64,000 bases of DNA, from NCBI RefSeq assembly GCF_044197065.1, contig NZ_JBIQOI010000003.1, forward strand, positions 277,411 through 341,410, read 5' to 3'. Positions 25,483 to 34,484 of this stretch are shown here, piece by piece. This stretch comes from Kluyvera ascorbata_C. GTDB taxonomy: Bacteria > Pseudomonadota > Gammaproteobacteria > Enterobacterales > Enterobacteriaceae. Below the pieces are notes generated by a model. The model worked only from the letters and a program-made list of their open reading frames with translations, was not told the origin of the DNA and ran no database searches. A program made the position numbers and the translations under genes. Every line of letters starts with the position of its first letter. Position 1 is the first letter of the stretch.

Positions 25483-26148
25483 ATGTCCGGAGTTGAAGCG
25501 GTTTTTTTCGACTGTGACGGCACGCTGGTAGACAGCGAAGTGATCTGTTCACGGGCCTACGTCCATATGTTTAAAACATTTGGCATCACGCTCGATCTGG
25601 AAGAGATTTTTAAACGTTTCAAGGGCGTAAAGCTCTACGAGATTATCGACATCATCAACGATGAGCACGGTACCCATCTGGAAAAAGCCGAGCTAGAACC
25701 GGTTTACCGCGCCGAGGTCGCACGCCTGTTCGACACCGAGCTGGAAGTGATTTCCGGGGCGAATGCGTTACTCGATGCGGTTAGCGTGCCGATGTGCGTC
25801 GTATCGAACGGCCCGGTCAGCAAAATGCAGCATTCGCTGGGCAAGCTGGGGATGTTGCATCATTTCCCACAGAAGCTGTTCAGCGGCTATGACATCCAGC
25901 GCTGGAAGCCAGACCCGGCGCTGATGCACCACGCTGCAAAAGCGATGAACGTAGATGTGGAGAAGTGCATTCTGGTGGATGACTCTTCCGCTGGCGCGCA
26001 ATCGGGGATTGATGCGGGCATGGAGGTGTTCTACTTCTGCGCCGACCCGCACAACAAACCGATCGTTCACCCGAAGGTGACGACGTTTACCGATCTGGCG
26101 GAACTACCTGCACTATGGAAAGCGCGCGGGTGGAACATCGTAGGTTAA
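25483..26148 (+). CDS. yieH: 6-phosphogluconate phosphatase YieH (HAD family)
   Basis: A 221-residue HAD phosphatase matching E. coli YieH, which acts on 6-phosphogluconate. Motif I is FFDCDGTLVDSE, motif II is CVVSNGP, the motif III Lys is in QRWKPDP, and motif IV is CILVDDSSAGAQSG. A small helical cap lies at about residues 18-85. It is divergent from adeP. In E. coli cbrBC and bgl follow; here phoU comes next. Confidence 0.96.
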   Translation: MSGVEAVFFDCDGTLVDSEVICSRAYVHMFKTFGITLDLEEIFKRFKGVKLYEIIDIINDEHGTHLEKAELEPVYRAEVARLFDTELEVISGANALLDAVSVPMCVVSNGPVSKMQHSLGKLGMLHHFPQKLFSGYDIQRWKPDPALMHHAAKAMNVDVEKCILVDDSSAGAQSGIDAGMEVFYFCADPHNKPIVHPKVTTFTDLAELPALWKARGWNIVG

Positions 26149-26151
26149 ACC

Positions 26152-26255
26152 GTAGGCCTGATAAGCGAAGCGCCATCAGGCAGCATTACGCAGAATGCCG
26201 GATGGCGGCGTAACGCCTTATCCGGCCTACTATAGCGACGCCGGGGGTGCCCGGC
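26152..26255. repeat. REP/BIME pair and GC hairpin between yieH and phoU
   Basis: GCCTGATAAGCG...CATCAGGC and GCCGGATGGCGGCG...TTATCCGGC units end at about 26229. A separate GCCGGG/CCCGGC hairpin follows at 26240-26255. No good T-tail is seen, so termination of the pst-phoU mRNA here is uncertain. Confidence 0.8.
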
Positions 26256-26262
26256 GGACCGC

Positions 26263-26988
26263 TTATTCCTTAGGATCTTTCCCTGCGAGCAGTTTATCCA
26301 GCTCATCACCACCGACGTGACGGAAGTCTTGTCCCTTCACAAAGTAGAAGATGTATTCGCAGATATTCTGGCAGCGGTCGCCGATACGCTCGATAGAGCG
26401 CGCACAGAACAGCGCGGTCAACACGCTTGGAATGGTGCGCGAGTCTTCCATCATGTAGGTCATCAACTGACGCACGATGCCTTCATATTCCTGGTCAACT
26501 TTCTTGTCTTCACGGTAGATACGCACCGCTTCGTCAAGATCCATACGCGCAAACGCGTCCAGCACGTCATGCAGCATCTGCACGGTGTGGCGGCCCAGCG
26601 ACTCCAGGCTCACCAGCAGCGGTTGGTGCTGTTGGGAGAATTTCTCCAGCGCAGTGCGGCAGATTTTATCCGCCACGTCACCAATACGTTCCAGCTCGGC
26701 GATGGTTTTGATAATCGCCATCACCAGACGTAGGTCGCTCGCCGTTGGCTGGCGCTTGGCAATGATGCGCACGCAGGCTTCATCAATCGCCACTTCCATC
26801 ATGTTGACGTGTTTATCACCGTCGATGACGCGCTTCGCCAGTTCGCTATCCTGGTTGTGCATAGCGGTAATCGCATCAGAAAGCTGCTGCTCTACCATGC
26901 CGCCCATGGTCATCACCTGGGTGCGGATGCTTTCCAGTTCTGCGTTGAACTGGCCGGAAATATGTTTATTAAGGTTTAAATTATCCAC
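26263..26988 (-). CDS. phoU: Phosphate signalling protein PhoU
   Basis: A 241-residue cytoplasmic protein with two PhoU three-helix repeats (metal-binding ExxxD motifs such as ELERIGDVADKI and SIERIGDRCQNI). It links the PstSCAB transporter to PhoR/PhoB. The frame is open 32 codons further up, but the GTG at 26988 is chosen because GGGAG lies about 8 bases before it and the length matches E. coli. It is 13 bp after pstB. Confidence 0.98.
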   Translation of the reverse strand: MDNLNLNKHISGQFNAELESIRTQVMTMGGMVEQQLSDAITAMHNQDSELAKRVIDGDKHVNMMEVAIDEACVRIIAKRQPTASDLRLVMAIIKTIAELERIGDVADKICRTALEKFSQQHQPLLVSLESLGRHTVQMLHDVLDAFARMDLDEAVRIYREDKKVDQEYEGIVRQLMTYMMEDSRTIPSVLTALFCARSIERIGDRCQNICEYIFYFVKGQDFRHVGGDELDKLLAGKDPKE

Positions 26989-27001
26989 AGTTCTCTCCCG
27001 A

Positions 27002-27775
27002 TCAACCGTAGCGGCCAGTAATGTAGTCTTCGGTTTGTTTCTTCGCAGGCTTGGTGAACAGATCGTCCGTGTTACTGAACTCAATCAACTCGCCCAGGTA
27101 CATAAACGCCGTGTGGTCGGAGCAACGTGCAGCCTGCTGCATGTTGTGGGTCACGATAACGACGGTGTAATCCTCTTTCAGCTCGGTGATCAGCTCTTCG
27201 ATACGCCCGGTAGAGATTGGGTCTAGCGCTGAACACGGCTCATCCAGCAGCAGAACTTCCGGGCGAATCGCGATACCGCGCGCGATGCACAGACGCTGCT
27301 GCTGACCACCGGAGAGAGAGTACCCGCTCTGGTGCAGTTTATCCTTGGTTTCGTTCCATAATGCGGCCTTGGTCAACGCCCACTGCACGCGTTCGTCCAT
27401 GTCGGTACGCGACAGCTTTTCAAACAGGCGCACGCCGAAGGCGATGTTGTCATAGATAGACATCGGGAATGGCGTTGGCTTCTGGAAAACCATACCCACT
27501 TTCGCACGCAGCAGGGCGATATCCTGGGTATTGGTGAGAATATTGTCGCCATCCAGCAGAATTTCGCCTTCTGCGCGCTGCTCCGGGTACAGTTCAAACA
27601 TCTTGTTGAAGGTACGCAGCAGCGTCGATTTACCGCAGCCTGACGGGCCGATAAACGCCGTTACCTGGTTTTTGGCGATATCCAGGTTGATGTTCTTCAG
27701 GGCATGGAATTTGCCGTAGTAGAAGTTCAGGTCACGTACTGAAATTTTACCCGGAGTTGTGTTCACCATACTCAT
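27002..27775 (-). CDS. pstB: Phosphate ABC transporter ATPase PstB
   Basis: A 257-residue ATPase. Walker A is GPSGCGKST, Q-loop MVFQKPTPFPMS, signature LSGGQQQRL, Walker B LLLDEPCSALDP, and the switch His is in VTHNMQQ. The ATG at 27775 (MSMVNTTPGK) gives the E. coli length; the frame runs 16 codons further. It energises PstCA. Confidence 0.99.
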   Translation of the reverse strand: MSMVNTTPGKISVRDLNFYYGKFHALKNINLDIAKNQVTAFIGPSGCGKSTLLRTFNKMFELYPEQRAEGEILLDGDNILTNTQDIALLRAKVGMVFQKPTPFPMSIYDNIAFGVRLFEKLSRTDMDERVQWALTKAALWNETKDKLHQSGYSLSGGQQQRLCIARGIAIRPEVLLLDEPCSALDPISTGRIEELITELKEDYTVVIVTHNMQQAARCSDHTAFMYLGELIEFSNTDDLFTKPAKKQTEDYITGRYG

Positions 27776-27795
27776 CTCAATCACTTCCTCATCAT

Positions 27796-27825
27796 GCCTG
27801 ATGGCGCTTCGCTTATCAGGCAAGG
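27796..27825. repeat. Single REP unit between pstA and pstB
   Basis: TGCCTGATGGCGCTTCGCTTATCAGGCA palindrome. It may damp transcription or stabilise upstream mRNA inside the operon. Confidence 0.8.
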
Positions 27826-27833
27826 TATTAAAA

Positions 27834-28724
27834 TTAACCGTGTTTCTTCTTCGCGAAAATAACGCGCGCCAGAATGTTCAGCAGCAATACGCACAGCGTG
27901 ATAATCAACACACCGGCCCAGGCCAGTTGCTGCCACTCAGCAAACGGGCTCATCGCAAATTTAAAGATGGTCACTGGCAGGTTGGCGATTGGCTGCATCA
28001 TGTCGGTGCTCCAGAACTGGTTGGAGAGCGCCGTAAACAGCAGCGGAGCCGTTTCACCGGCGATACGCGCAATAGCCAGCAGGATACCGGTCATAATCCC
28101 GGAGATAGACGCTTTCAGCGTAATCGCGGAGATCATTCGCCATTTCGGCGTACCCAGCGCGTAGGCTGCTTCACGCAGGCTATCCGGCACCAATTTGAGC
28201 ATGTTCTCAGTGGTACGAATCACGATAGGCACCTGCAGCAGCGCCAGCGCAATCACGCCCGCCCAGCCGGAGAAGTGCTGCATCTGCGCCACCACGATGG
28301 TGTAGACGAACAGGCCTACAACGATGGACGGCGCGGAGAGCAAAATATCGTTAATAAAACGGATAACCTCAGCAAGCCAGGACTTGCGGCCGTACTCCGC
28401 CAGGTAGATACCCGCCATAATGCCCAGTGGGGTACCGATAACGGTCGACCACAGGATCAGCAGGCCGCTGCCCGCCAGGGCGTTAGCCAGACCACCGCCC
28501 GCCGTGTTTGGCGGCGGCGTCATTTCAGTAAACAGCGCCAGCGACATACCGTCGATGCCGCGGGTCACGGTGGACATCAGGATCCACACCAGCCAGAACA
28601 GGCCGAAAATCATGGTGGCCATCGACAGCGTCAGCGCAATGCGGTTCTTCATGCGGCGGCGTGCCTGCATCTTGCGGCGAGACTCTGCCAGCGCGGCGGT
28701 GCTTTGCATTTCCAGCGTCGTCAT
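27834..28724 (-). CDS. pstA: Phosphate ABC transporter permease PstA
   Basis: A 296-residue inner-membrane permease with about six helices and the BPD transporter EAA-type loop (EAAYALGTPKWRMISAITL). It starts one base inside the pstC stop, so translation is coupled. Length equals E. coli. Confidence 0.98.
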   Translation of the reverse strand: MTTLEMQSTAALAESRRKMQARRRMKNRIALTLSMATMIFGLFWLVWILMSTVTRGIDGMSLALFTEMTPPPNTAGGGLANALAGSGLLILWSTVIGTPLGIMAGIYLAEYGRKSWLAEVIRFINDILLSAPSIVVGLFVYTIVVAQMQHFSGWAGVIALALLQVPIVIRTTENMLKLVPDSLREAAYALGTPKWRMISAITLKASISGIMTGILLAIARIAGETAPLLFTALSNQFWSTDMMQPIANLPVTIFKFAMSPFAEWQQLAWAGVLIITLCVLLLNILARVIFAKKKHG

Positions 28725-29683
28725 TAGCGTGCCCCCTCGTTTTTAGCCAGGCGCATAATCATAAACTTCGATGCAGCCAGCACGATAAAGGTAATCGCAA
28801 ACAGGATAAGCCCCAGCTCCATCAGCGCAGAGACATGCAGACCCGACTCCGCTTCAGCGAATTCGTTCGCCAGCGCGGAGGTAATGCTGTTGCCCGGCAT
28901 ATACAGCGAAACGCTGTCGAGCTGGTAGGTGTTACCGATGATAAAGGTCACCGCCATGGTTTCACCCAGCGCGCGGCCCAGGCCGAGCATCACGCCGCCT
29001 ATGACCCCGTTTTTGGTGAACGGCAGAACGATACGCCAGATAACTTCCCAGGTGGTGCAGCCGATGCCGTAGGCCGACTCTTTCATCATCACCGGAGTTT
29101 GTTCAAACACATCACGCATTACGGCGGAGATATACGGGATTATCATGATGGCGAGAATAACCCCTGCCGCCAGGATACCGATACCAAACGCCGGGCCGGA
29201 GAACAACGCACCGACAAACGGGATGTTAGAAAGGATATTGCCGACGGGCTCCTGGAAGTAGGTCGCGAACAGCGGAGCAAAGATAAACAGGCCCCACATA
29301 CCGTAAACAATGCTGGGAATCGCCGCCAGCAGTTCAATCGCGATACCTAATGGGCGTTTGAGCCAGTTAGGTGCCAGTTCAGTCAGGAAGAGTGCGATAC
29401 CGAAGCTCACCGGAACGGCGATCAGCAGCGCGATAAAGGAGGTCACGAGCGTACCGTAAATGGGTACCAGCGCACCGTAGATATCGTTAGGCGCATCCCA
29501 CTCTTTGGTCCACAGGAAGGCGAAGCCGAACTTCTCCATACTTGGCCATGAAGAGATGATAAGAGAGACGATAATCCCGCCCAACATCAATAGCACAATC
29601 AGCGCAGCCAGTCTTACCAGCGCGCTGAATATCATGTCACCCTTTTTACCCGGAGGGTTAAAAGCAGGCTTAGTTGCAGCCAT
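28724..29683 (-). CDS. pstC: Phosphate ABC transporter permease PstC
   Basis: A 319-residue inner-membrane permease forming a heterodimer with PstA. The EAA-type loop is KESAYGIGCTTWEVIWRIVL. Helices are evident from LAALIVLLMLGGIIVSLII onward. It follows pstS after 73 bp that include a hairpin. Confidence 0.98.
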   Translation of the reverse strand: MAATKPAFNPPGKKGDMIFSALVRLAALIVLLMLGGIIVSLIISSWPSMEKFGFAFLWTKEWDAPNDIYGALVPIYGTLVTSFIALLIAVPVSFGIALFLTELAPNWLKRPLGIAIELLAAIPSIVYGMWGLFIFAPLFATYFQEPVGNILSNIPFVGALFSGPAFGIGILAAGVILAIMIIPYISAVMRDVFEQTPVMMKESAYGIGCTTWEVIWRIVLPFTKNGVIGGVMLGLGRALGETMAVTFIIGNTYQLDSVSLYMPGNSITSALANEFAEAESGLHVSALMELGLILFAITFIVLAASKFMIMRLAKNEGAR

Positions 29684-29728
29684 AAATCACTCTTTCCAGT
29701 TTAAAATCCGCCACGACATTTACACGTT

Positions 29729-29748
29729 GCCCGGCGTTTCCGCCGGGC
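29729..29748. repeat. Hairpin between pstS and pstC
   Basis: GCCCGGCG/CGCCGGGC stem with a 4-base loop. It probably lets more pstS than pstCAB be made, by partial termination or by protecting pstS mRNA. Confidence 0.65.
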
Positions 29749-29756
29749 TACCGTAA

Positions 29757-30797
29757 TCAGTACAGCGCTTTACCGCTGCTGTCTTTTACGTTGGTCTTCC
29801 ATGCAGCACGAACCTGCTCAACCACGCTCTCTGGCAGAGTGGCGTAATCAAGCTCGTTAGCCTGTTTGCCGCCGTTTTTGTACGCCCAGTCAAAGAACTT
29901 CAGCACTTCAGCACCTTGCTCAGGTTTCTTCTGCTCTTTGTGTACCAGGATGAAGGTGGTAGAGGTAATCGGCCACGCGTTGTCACCTTTCTGGTTAGTC
30001 AGGTCCTGCGCGAAGGATTTGCTCCAATCAACGCCTTTAGCGGCGTTAGCAAAGTTATCTTCAGTTGGGCTAACCGGCTTGCCATCAGCAGAAATCAGTT
30101 TGGTGTAAGCCAGGTTGTTCTGCTTAGCGTAAGCATATTCAACGTAGCCGATGGAACCTGGCAGACGCTGTACGAATGCAGCGATACCGTCGTTACCTTT
30201 ACCGCCCAGGCCGGTCGGCCAGTTTACGGTAGAGCCCGCGCCAATTTTGGATTTCCACTCTTCGTTCACTTTAGACAGGTAGCTGGTGAACACGAAGGAG
30301 GTACCGGAACCATCAGCACGACGCACAACGGCGATGTTCTGAGAAGGCAGCTTAACGCCTGGGTTCAGTTTGGTGATGGCTTCATCATCCCACTTCTTGA
30401 TTTTACCCAGGTAGATGTCACCCAGGGTTTTACCGTCAAGCACCAGCTCGCCGGATTTCAGGCCAGGGATGTTAACAGCCAGAACCACACCGCCGATTAC
30501 GGTCGGGAACTGGAACAGGCCTTCCTGAGCCAGTTTGTCGTCAGACAACGGCGCATCTGATGCGCCGAAATCAACGGTGTTAGCAGTAATTTGTTTTACG
30601 CCACCGGAGGAGCCGATACCCTGGTAGTTTACTTTGCTACCGGTCTCTTTCTGATAGGTATCTGCCCATTTGGCATACACTGGCGCCGGGAAGGTTGCAC
30701 CAGCACCCGTCAGGCTTGCTGCTGCGAATGCAGAGAAAGCGCTCATCGATAAGGTCGCGGCGACAACAGTTGCGACAGTGGTACGCATAACTTTCAT
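29757..30797 (-). CDS. pstS: Periplasmic phosphate-binding protein PstS
   Basis: A 346-residue binding protein with a Sec signal (cleavage near AFA|A, residue 25) and a mature start ASLTGAGATFPAPVY. The phosphate pocket is seen in TGAGATFPAP, DFGASDAPLS and RADGSGTSFVF, as in E. coli PstS. It is the first gene of pstSCAB-phoU and lies behind Pho boxes. Confidence 0.99.
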   Translation of the reverse strand: MKVMRTTVATVVAATLSMSAFSAFAAASLTGAGATFPAPVYAKWADTYQKETGSKVNYQGIGSSGGVKQITANTVDFGASDAPLSDDKLAQEGLFQFPTVIGGVVLAVNIPGLKSGELVLDGKTLGDIYLGKIKKWDDEAITKLNPGVKLPSQNIAVVRRADGSGTSFVFTSYLSKVNEEWKSKIGAGSTVNWPTGLGGKGNDGIAAFVQRLPGSIGYVEYAYAKQNNLAYTKLISADGKPVSPTEDNFANAAKGVDWSKSFAQDLTNQKGDNAWPITSTTFILVHKEQKKPEQGAEVLKFFDWAYKNGGKQANELDYATLPESVVEQVRAAWKTNVKDSSGKALY

Positions 30798-30847
30798 AAT
30801 GTCTCCTGCAAGAATCCGTAAATGATTGTTTAGTGGCTACGAGGAGC

Positions 30848-30903
30848 AAAATAGGACAAACAGGTGACAGTTATATGTAAGGTTTATTACAGTTTAATGA
30901 CAA
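30848..30903 (-). promoter_or_regulatory. PhoB-dependent promoter of pstS (overlapping Pho boxes)
   Basis: On the minus strand three overlapping 18-mers follow the Pho-box pattern: 30886-30903, 30875-30892 and 30864-30881, the last ending CTGTCAC. They replace a normal -35. A TATTTT -10 element (30848-30853) lies 10 bases past the last box. The arrangement is the same as in E. coli pstS. Confidence 0.85.
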
Positions 30904-31037
30904 CGAAAACCATGCGAAAAACAATATTATTAAACCACTATAAATCAGCGAGTTATAAAAATAATTTACAATGAAATTACAGTGAAATTTTCTTTTTATG
31001 ACAACCCAAAAATCATGCTTTATGACAGTTTATGAAG

Positions 31038-31076
31038 ATAAAAAAAATCCGGCTGCGCCTGAGGGCAGAGCCGGAT
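31038..31076 (-). terminator. Terminator after glmS
   Basis: ATCCGGCT/AGCCGGAT stem followed on the minus strand by a run of T (31038-31047). Confidence 0.85.
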
Positions 31077-31155
31077 CGTTTTGACTAAACGTACTTATTC
31101 GACGGTAACCGACTTCGCGAGGTTACGCGGCTGATCCACATCGGTGCCTTTGATC
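31068..31155. other. attTn7 site at the glmS 3' end, unoccupied
   Basis: The glmS 3' end recognised by TnsD is conserved (codes for NLAKSVTVE), and the insertion point about 25 bp past the stop lies in the terminator. pstS follows at the normal distance, so no Tn7-like element is present. Confidence 0.7.
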
Positions 31156-32924
31156 AGCGCCACATGGTAAGCCAACAACTGCAGCGGCACGGTGTAGAAG
31201 ATAGGTGCAATCACCTCTTCCACATGCGGCATCTCGATGATGTGCATGTTGTCGCTGTTACTGAACGCCGCATCACGATCGGCAAACACATACAGCTCAC
31301 CGCCGCGCGCGCGTACCTCTTCAATGTTGGACTTCAGTTTTTCTAGCAGTTCGTTATTCGGCGCGACCACGATAACCGGCATATCTGCGTCGATAAGCGC
31401 CAGCGGGCCGTGCTTCAGCTCGCCTGCGGCATACGCTTCCGCATGAATGTAGGAGATCTCTTTGAGCTTCAGCGCACCTTCCAGCGCGATCGGGTACTGA
31501 TCGCCACGGCCAAGGAACAGCGCGTGATGCTTGTCAGAGAAATCTTCTGCCAGCGCTTCAATGCGTTTGTCCTGCGACAGCATCTGCTCAATGCGGCTTG
31601 GCAGTGCCTGCAGCGCATGAACAATCTCATGCTCTACGGACGCATCAGCTCCTTTCAGGCGCGCCATCTTCGCCACCAACATCAGCAGAACCGTCAACTG
31701 AGTGGTAAACGCTTTGGTGGACGCCACGCCAATTTCCGCCCCGGCGTTGGTCATAATCGCCAGATCGGACTCACGCACCAGCGACGAACCGGCGACGTTA
31801 CAAATCGCCAGCGAGCCCAGATAACCCAGCTCTTTGGTGAGGCGCAGGCCAGCCAGCGTGTCGGCGGTTTCGCCAGACTGCGACAGGGTGATGACCAGGC
31901 TGTTCGGACGCACGGCCGATTTGCGATAGCGGAACTCCGAGGCAATTTCGACGTCGCACGGCATGCCAGCCAGTGATTCAAACCAGTAGCGCGCGACCAT
32001 CCCGGAGTTATAGGAGGTGCCGCAGGCGATAATCTGGATATGCTCAACACGAGATAGCAGCGCGTCGGCCTGTGGGCCCAGCTCGCTGAGGTCCACTTCG
32101 CCGTGGCTGATACGCCCGGTTAAGGTGTTTTTGATGGCGTTCGGCTGTTCGTAGATCTCTTTCTGCATATAGTGACGATAAATACCTTTATCGCCCGCAT
32201 CGTATTGCAGATTAGATTCGATCTCCTGACGATTCACGCTGGCACCGGACTTATCAAAGACCGCGACCGAACGGCGCGTTACTTCGGCGATATCGCCCTC
32301 TTCGAGGAAGATAAAGCGACGGGTGACCGGCAGCAGCGCCAGTTGATCAGAAGCGATAAAGTTCTCGCCCATGCCGAGGCCGATAACCAGCGGGCTACCG
32401 GAACGCGCGGCCAGCAGCGTGCTTGGGTCGCGGGAGTCCATAATCACCGTGCCGTAGGCACCGCGAAGTTGCGGGATAGCGCGCAGCACCGCTTCACGCA
32501 GCGTACCGCCCTGTTCCATCTCCCAGTGCACTAAGTGAGCGATCACTTCGGTGTCGGTCGCTGAAACAAAAACATAGCCACGCGCCTGCAGCATTTCGCG
32601 CAGCGGTTCGTGGTTTTCGATGATGCCGTTATGCACCACCGCAATGTGGTCAGAAACATGCGGATGCGCGTTGCCTTCCGACGGTTCGCCGTGGGTTGCC
32701 CAGCGGGTGTGAGCAATACCCGTGCCGCCCACCAGCGGGTGTTCTTCCGCGGCTTTGGACAGCATCTGGACTTTCCCCAAACGACGTAGGCGGGTCATAT
32801 GACCTTCTGCGTCTACCACGGCCAGACCCGCAGAGTCATAACCACGGTATTCCAGGCGACGGAGACCTTCGAGAAGGATTTCAGCTACATCACGTTGCGC
32901 GACTGCGCCAACAATTCCACACAT
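31095..32924 (-). CDS. glmS: Glucosamine-6-phosphate synthase GlmS
   Basis: A 609-residue enzyme making glucosamine-6-P from fructose-6-P and glutamine, the entry to peptidoglycan and LPS sugars. The N-terminal glutaminase has the nucleophile Cys in MCGIVGAVAQRD. Two SIS domains follow (about residues 290-600), with CGTSYNSGMVA and LSQSGETADTLAGLR. The C-terminal KSVTVE loop is intact. It is the second gene of glmUS. Confidence 0.99.
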   Translation of the reverse strand: MCGIVGAVAQRDVAEILLEGLRRLEYRGYDSAGLAVVDAEGHMTRLRRLGKVQMLSKAAEEHPLVGGTGIAHTRWATHGEPSEGNAHPHVSDHIAVVHNGIIENHEPLREMLQARGYVFVSATDTEVIAHLVHWEMEQGGTLREAVLRAIPQLRGAYGTVIMDSRDPSTLLAARSGSPLVIGLGMGENFIASDQLALLPVTRRFIFLEEGDIAEVTRRSVAVFDKSGASVNRQEIESNLQYDAGDKGIYRHYMQKEIYEQPNAIKNTLTGRISHGEVDLSELGPQADALLSRVEHIQIIACGTSYNSGMVARYWFESLAGMPCDVEIASEFRYRKSAVRPNSLVITLSQSGETADTLAGLRLTKELGYLGSLAICNVAGSSLVRESDLAIMTNAGAEIGVASTKAFTTQLTVLLMLVAKMARLKGADASVEHEIVHALQALPSRIEQMLSQDKRIEALAEDFSDKHHALFLGRGDQYPIALEGALKLKEISYIHAEAYAAGELKHGPLALIDADMPVIVVAPNNELLEKLKSNIEEVRARGGELYVFADRDAAFSNSDNMHIIEMPHVEEVIAPIFYTVPLQLLAYHVALIKGTDVDQPRNLAKSVTVE

Positions 32925-32990
32925 AGTTTTCTATTCCGATTTTGGCGTTATGCCATGCGTTGTCGGTCAACCTGTTGCCCGTATTCCGGG
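32925..32990 (-). promoter_or_regulatory. glmS leader with masked ribosome site (GlmZ target)
   Basis: The minus-strand leader contains GACCGACAACGC, then GGCATAACGCC, then the weak GGAATAG ribosome site. It closely resembles the E. coli leader whose hairpin is opened by the sRNA GlmZ. The role is inferred from that similarity. Confidence 0.6.
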
Positions 32991-33075
32991 CGCCCCGAGC
33001 CTTGTAGAGAGTGGGGTTATTTTTATAGGTACTGCTTTTTGGGCGGGAGATTATGTTATCTCCTCACCCTTGTCT

Positions 33076-33108
33076 GCCTGATGGCGACTACGCCTTATCA
33101 GGCCTACA
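33076..33108. repeat. Single REP unit between glmU and glmS
   Basis: GCCTGATGGCGACTACGCC followed by TTATCAGGC, with GCCTAC flank. Confidence 0.8.
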
Positions 33109-33113
33109 TAAAA

Positions 33114-34484
33114 CTACTTCTTCTTCACCGGGCGCTGCCAGCCTTGCTTGTGTACCTGCGGTACGCGGCTCAGCACCAGTTCGTTATCAGCAACATCGCG
33201 GGTCACGGTGGTACCGGCCGCGATAGTGACACCTTTGCCAATGGTGACCGGAGCAACCAATTGGCTGTCGGAGCCGACAAAAACGTCATCGCCAATAATC
33301 GTTTTAAACTTGTTGGCACCATCGTAGTTGCAGGTAATGGTACCCGCGCCGATGTTCACGTTGTCGCCAATTTCCGCGTCGCCGAGGTAGGTCAGGTGAC
33401 CGGCTTTCGAGCCTTTACCCAGACGCGCTTTTTTCATTTCGACGAAATTACCCACGTGCGCGCCTTCCAGCAGCTCAGCGCCAGGACGCAGACGAGCAAA
33501 CGGGCCGATGGTGCAGGCGGCCTCCAGATGAGCATCTTCCACAACGCTGTACGGGCTGATTTCACAGTCGTCGCCGATGGTGGCGTTTTTAATCACGCAG
33601 CCCGCGCCGATTTTGACGCGATGACCCAGCACCACGTTGCCTTCAAGGATAACGTTAGTATCAATTTCGACATCACGCCCGTGAGACAGGGTGCCTCGCA
33701 GGTCAAAACGCGCTGGGTCACGCAGCATCACGCCTGCCAGCAGCAGTTTTTCAGCCTGTTCGGACTGATAAATACGCTCAAGACGGGCAAGCTGCAGGCG
33801 GTTATTCACGCCGTCAGTTTCACTGATACGCGCCGGGTGAACCGCAGCAATTTCGCGGCCTTCGTGGTATGCCATGGCGATAATATCGGTGATATAAAAT
33901 TCGCCCTGCGCATTGTTGTTGTTCAGTTTCGCCAGCCAGCGCTTCAGGTCCGCGCCGTTAGCAATCAGGATACCGGTGTTAATTTCCTGAATCTGACGCT
34001 GTGCTTCGGTGGCATCTTTGTGCTCAACAATGCCGGTCACTTTGCCGTTTTCACGGGTAATACGGCCATAGCCGCTCGGATCGTCCAGCACCACAGTCAG
34101 CAGGCCAATCCCGCCCTGCGGCTTGGCTTCACGCAGGCGTTGCAGCGTTTCAACAGAGATCAGCGGCACGTCGCCGTAGAGCATCAGAATATCTTCGTCA
34201 TCCGCGAAGAACGGCGCAGCCTGCTGCATTGCATGACCGGTGCCCAGCTGTTCAGCCTGTAGCACCCAGTTGAGGTTATCGTCGGATAAGATTTGCTTAA
34301 GTAAATCACCGCCGTGACCGTACACCAGGTGAACCTGGTTCGCGCCAACATGATTCGCGGCATCAATAACATGCTGCACCATCGGCTTGCCCGCCAGGGT
34401 GTGCAGCACTTTTGGGAGATCGGAATACATACGCGTGCCTTTGCCTGCGGCAAGGATCACAACGCTCATGGTACGGTTAGACAT
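33114..34484 (-). CDS. glmU: Bifunctional GlmU (GlcN-1-P acetyltransferase / UDP-GlcNAc pyrophosphorylase)
   Basis: A 456-residue two-domain enzyme. The N-terminal uridyltransferase shows LAAGKGTRMYSDLPKVLH (residues 10-28). The C-terminal left-handed beta-helix acetyltransferase shows hexapeptide repeats such as IGDDCEISPYSVVEDA, with the active-site region KKARLGKGSKAGHLTYLGDA. Length equals E. coli. In E. coli glmU directly follows atpC; here 3 kb of inserted DNA separates them, so it needs its own promoter. Confidence 0.99.
   Translation of the reverse strand: MSNRTMSVVILAAGKGTRMYSDLPKVLHTLAGKPMVQHVIDAANHVGANQVHLVYGHGGDLLKQILSDDNLNWVLQAEQLGTGHAMQQAAPFFADDEDILMLYGDVPLISVETLQRLREAKPQGGIGLLTVVLDDPSGYGRITRENGKVTGIVEHKDATEAQRQIQEINTGILIANGADLKRWLAKLNNNNAQGEFYITDIIAMAYHEGREIAAVHPARISETDGVNNRLQLARLERIYQSEQAEKLLLAGVMLRDPARFDLRGTLSHGRDVEIDTNVILEGNVVLGHRVKIGAGCVIKNATIGDDCEISPYSVVEDAHLEAACTIGPFARLRPGAELLEGAHVGNFVEMKKARLGKGSKAGHLTYLGDAEIGDNVNIGAGTITCNYDGANKFKTIIGDDVFVGSDSQLVAPVTIGKGVTIAAGTTVTRDVADNELVLSRVPQVHKQGWQRPVKKK

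Noticed and set aside
27759..28727. 322-codon plus-strand ORF opposite pstA
   Set aside because: Shadow of pstA with Gln/Arg/His-rich composition.
32799..34262. 487-codon plus-strand ORF across glmS and glmU
   Set aside because: Antisense to two certain genes, low-complexity composition typical of the shadow frame, no ribosome site or family motif.
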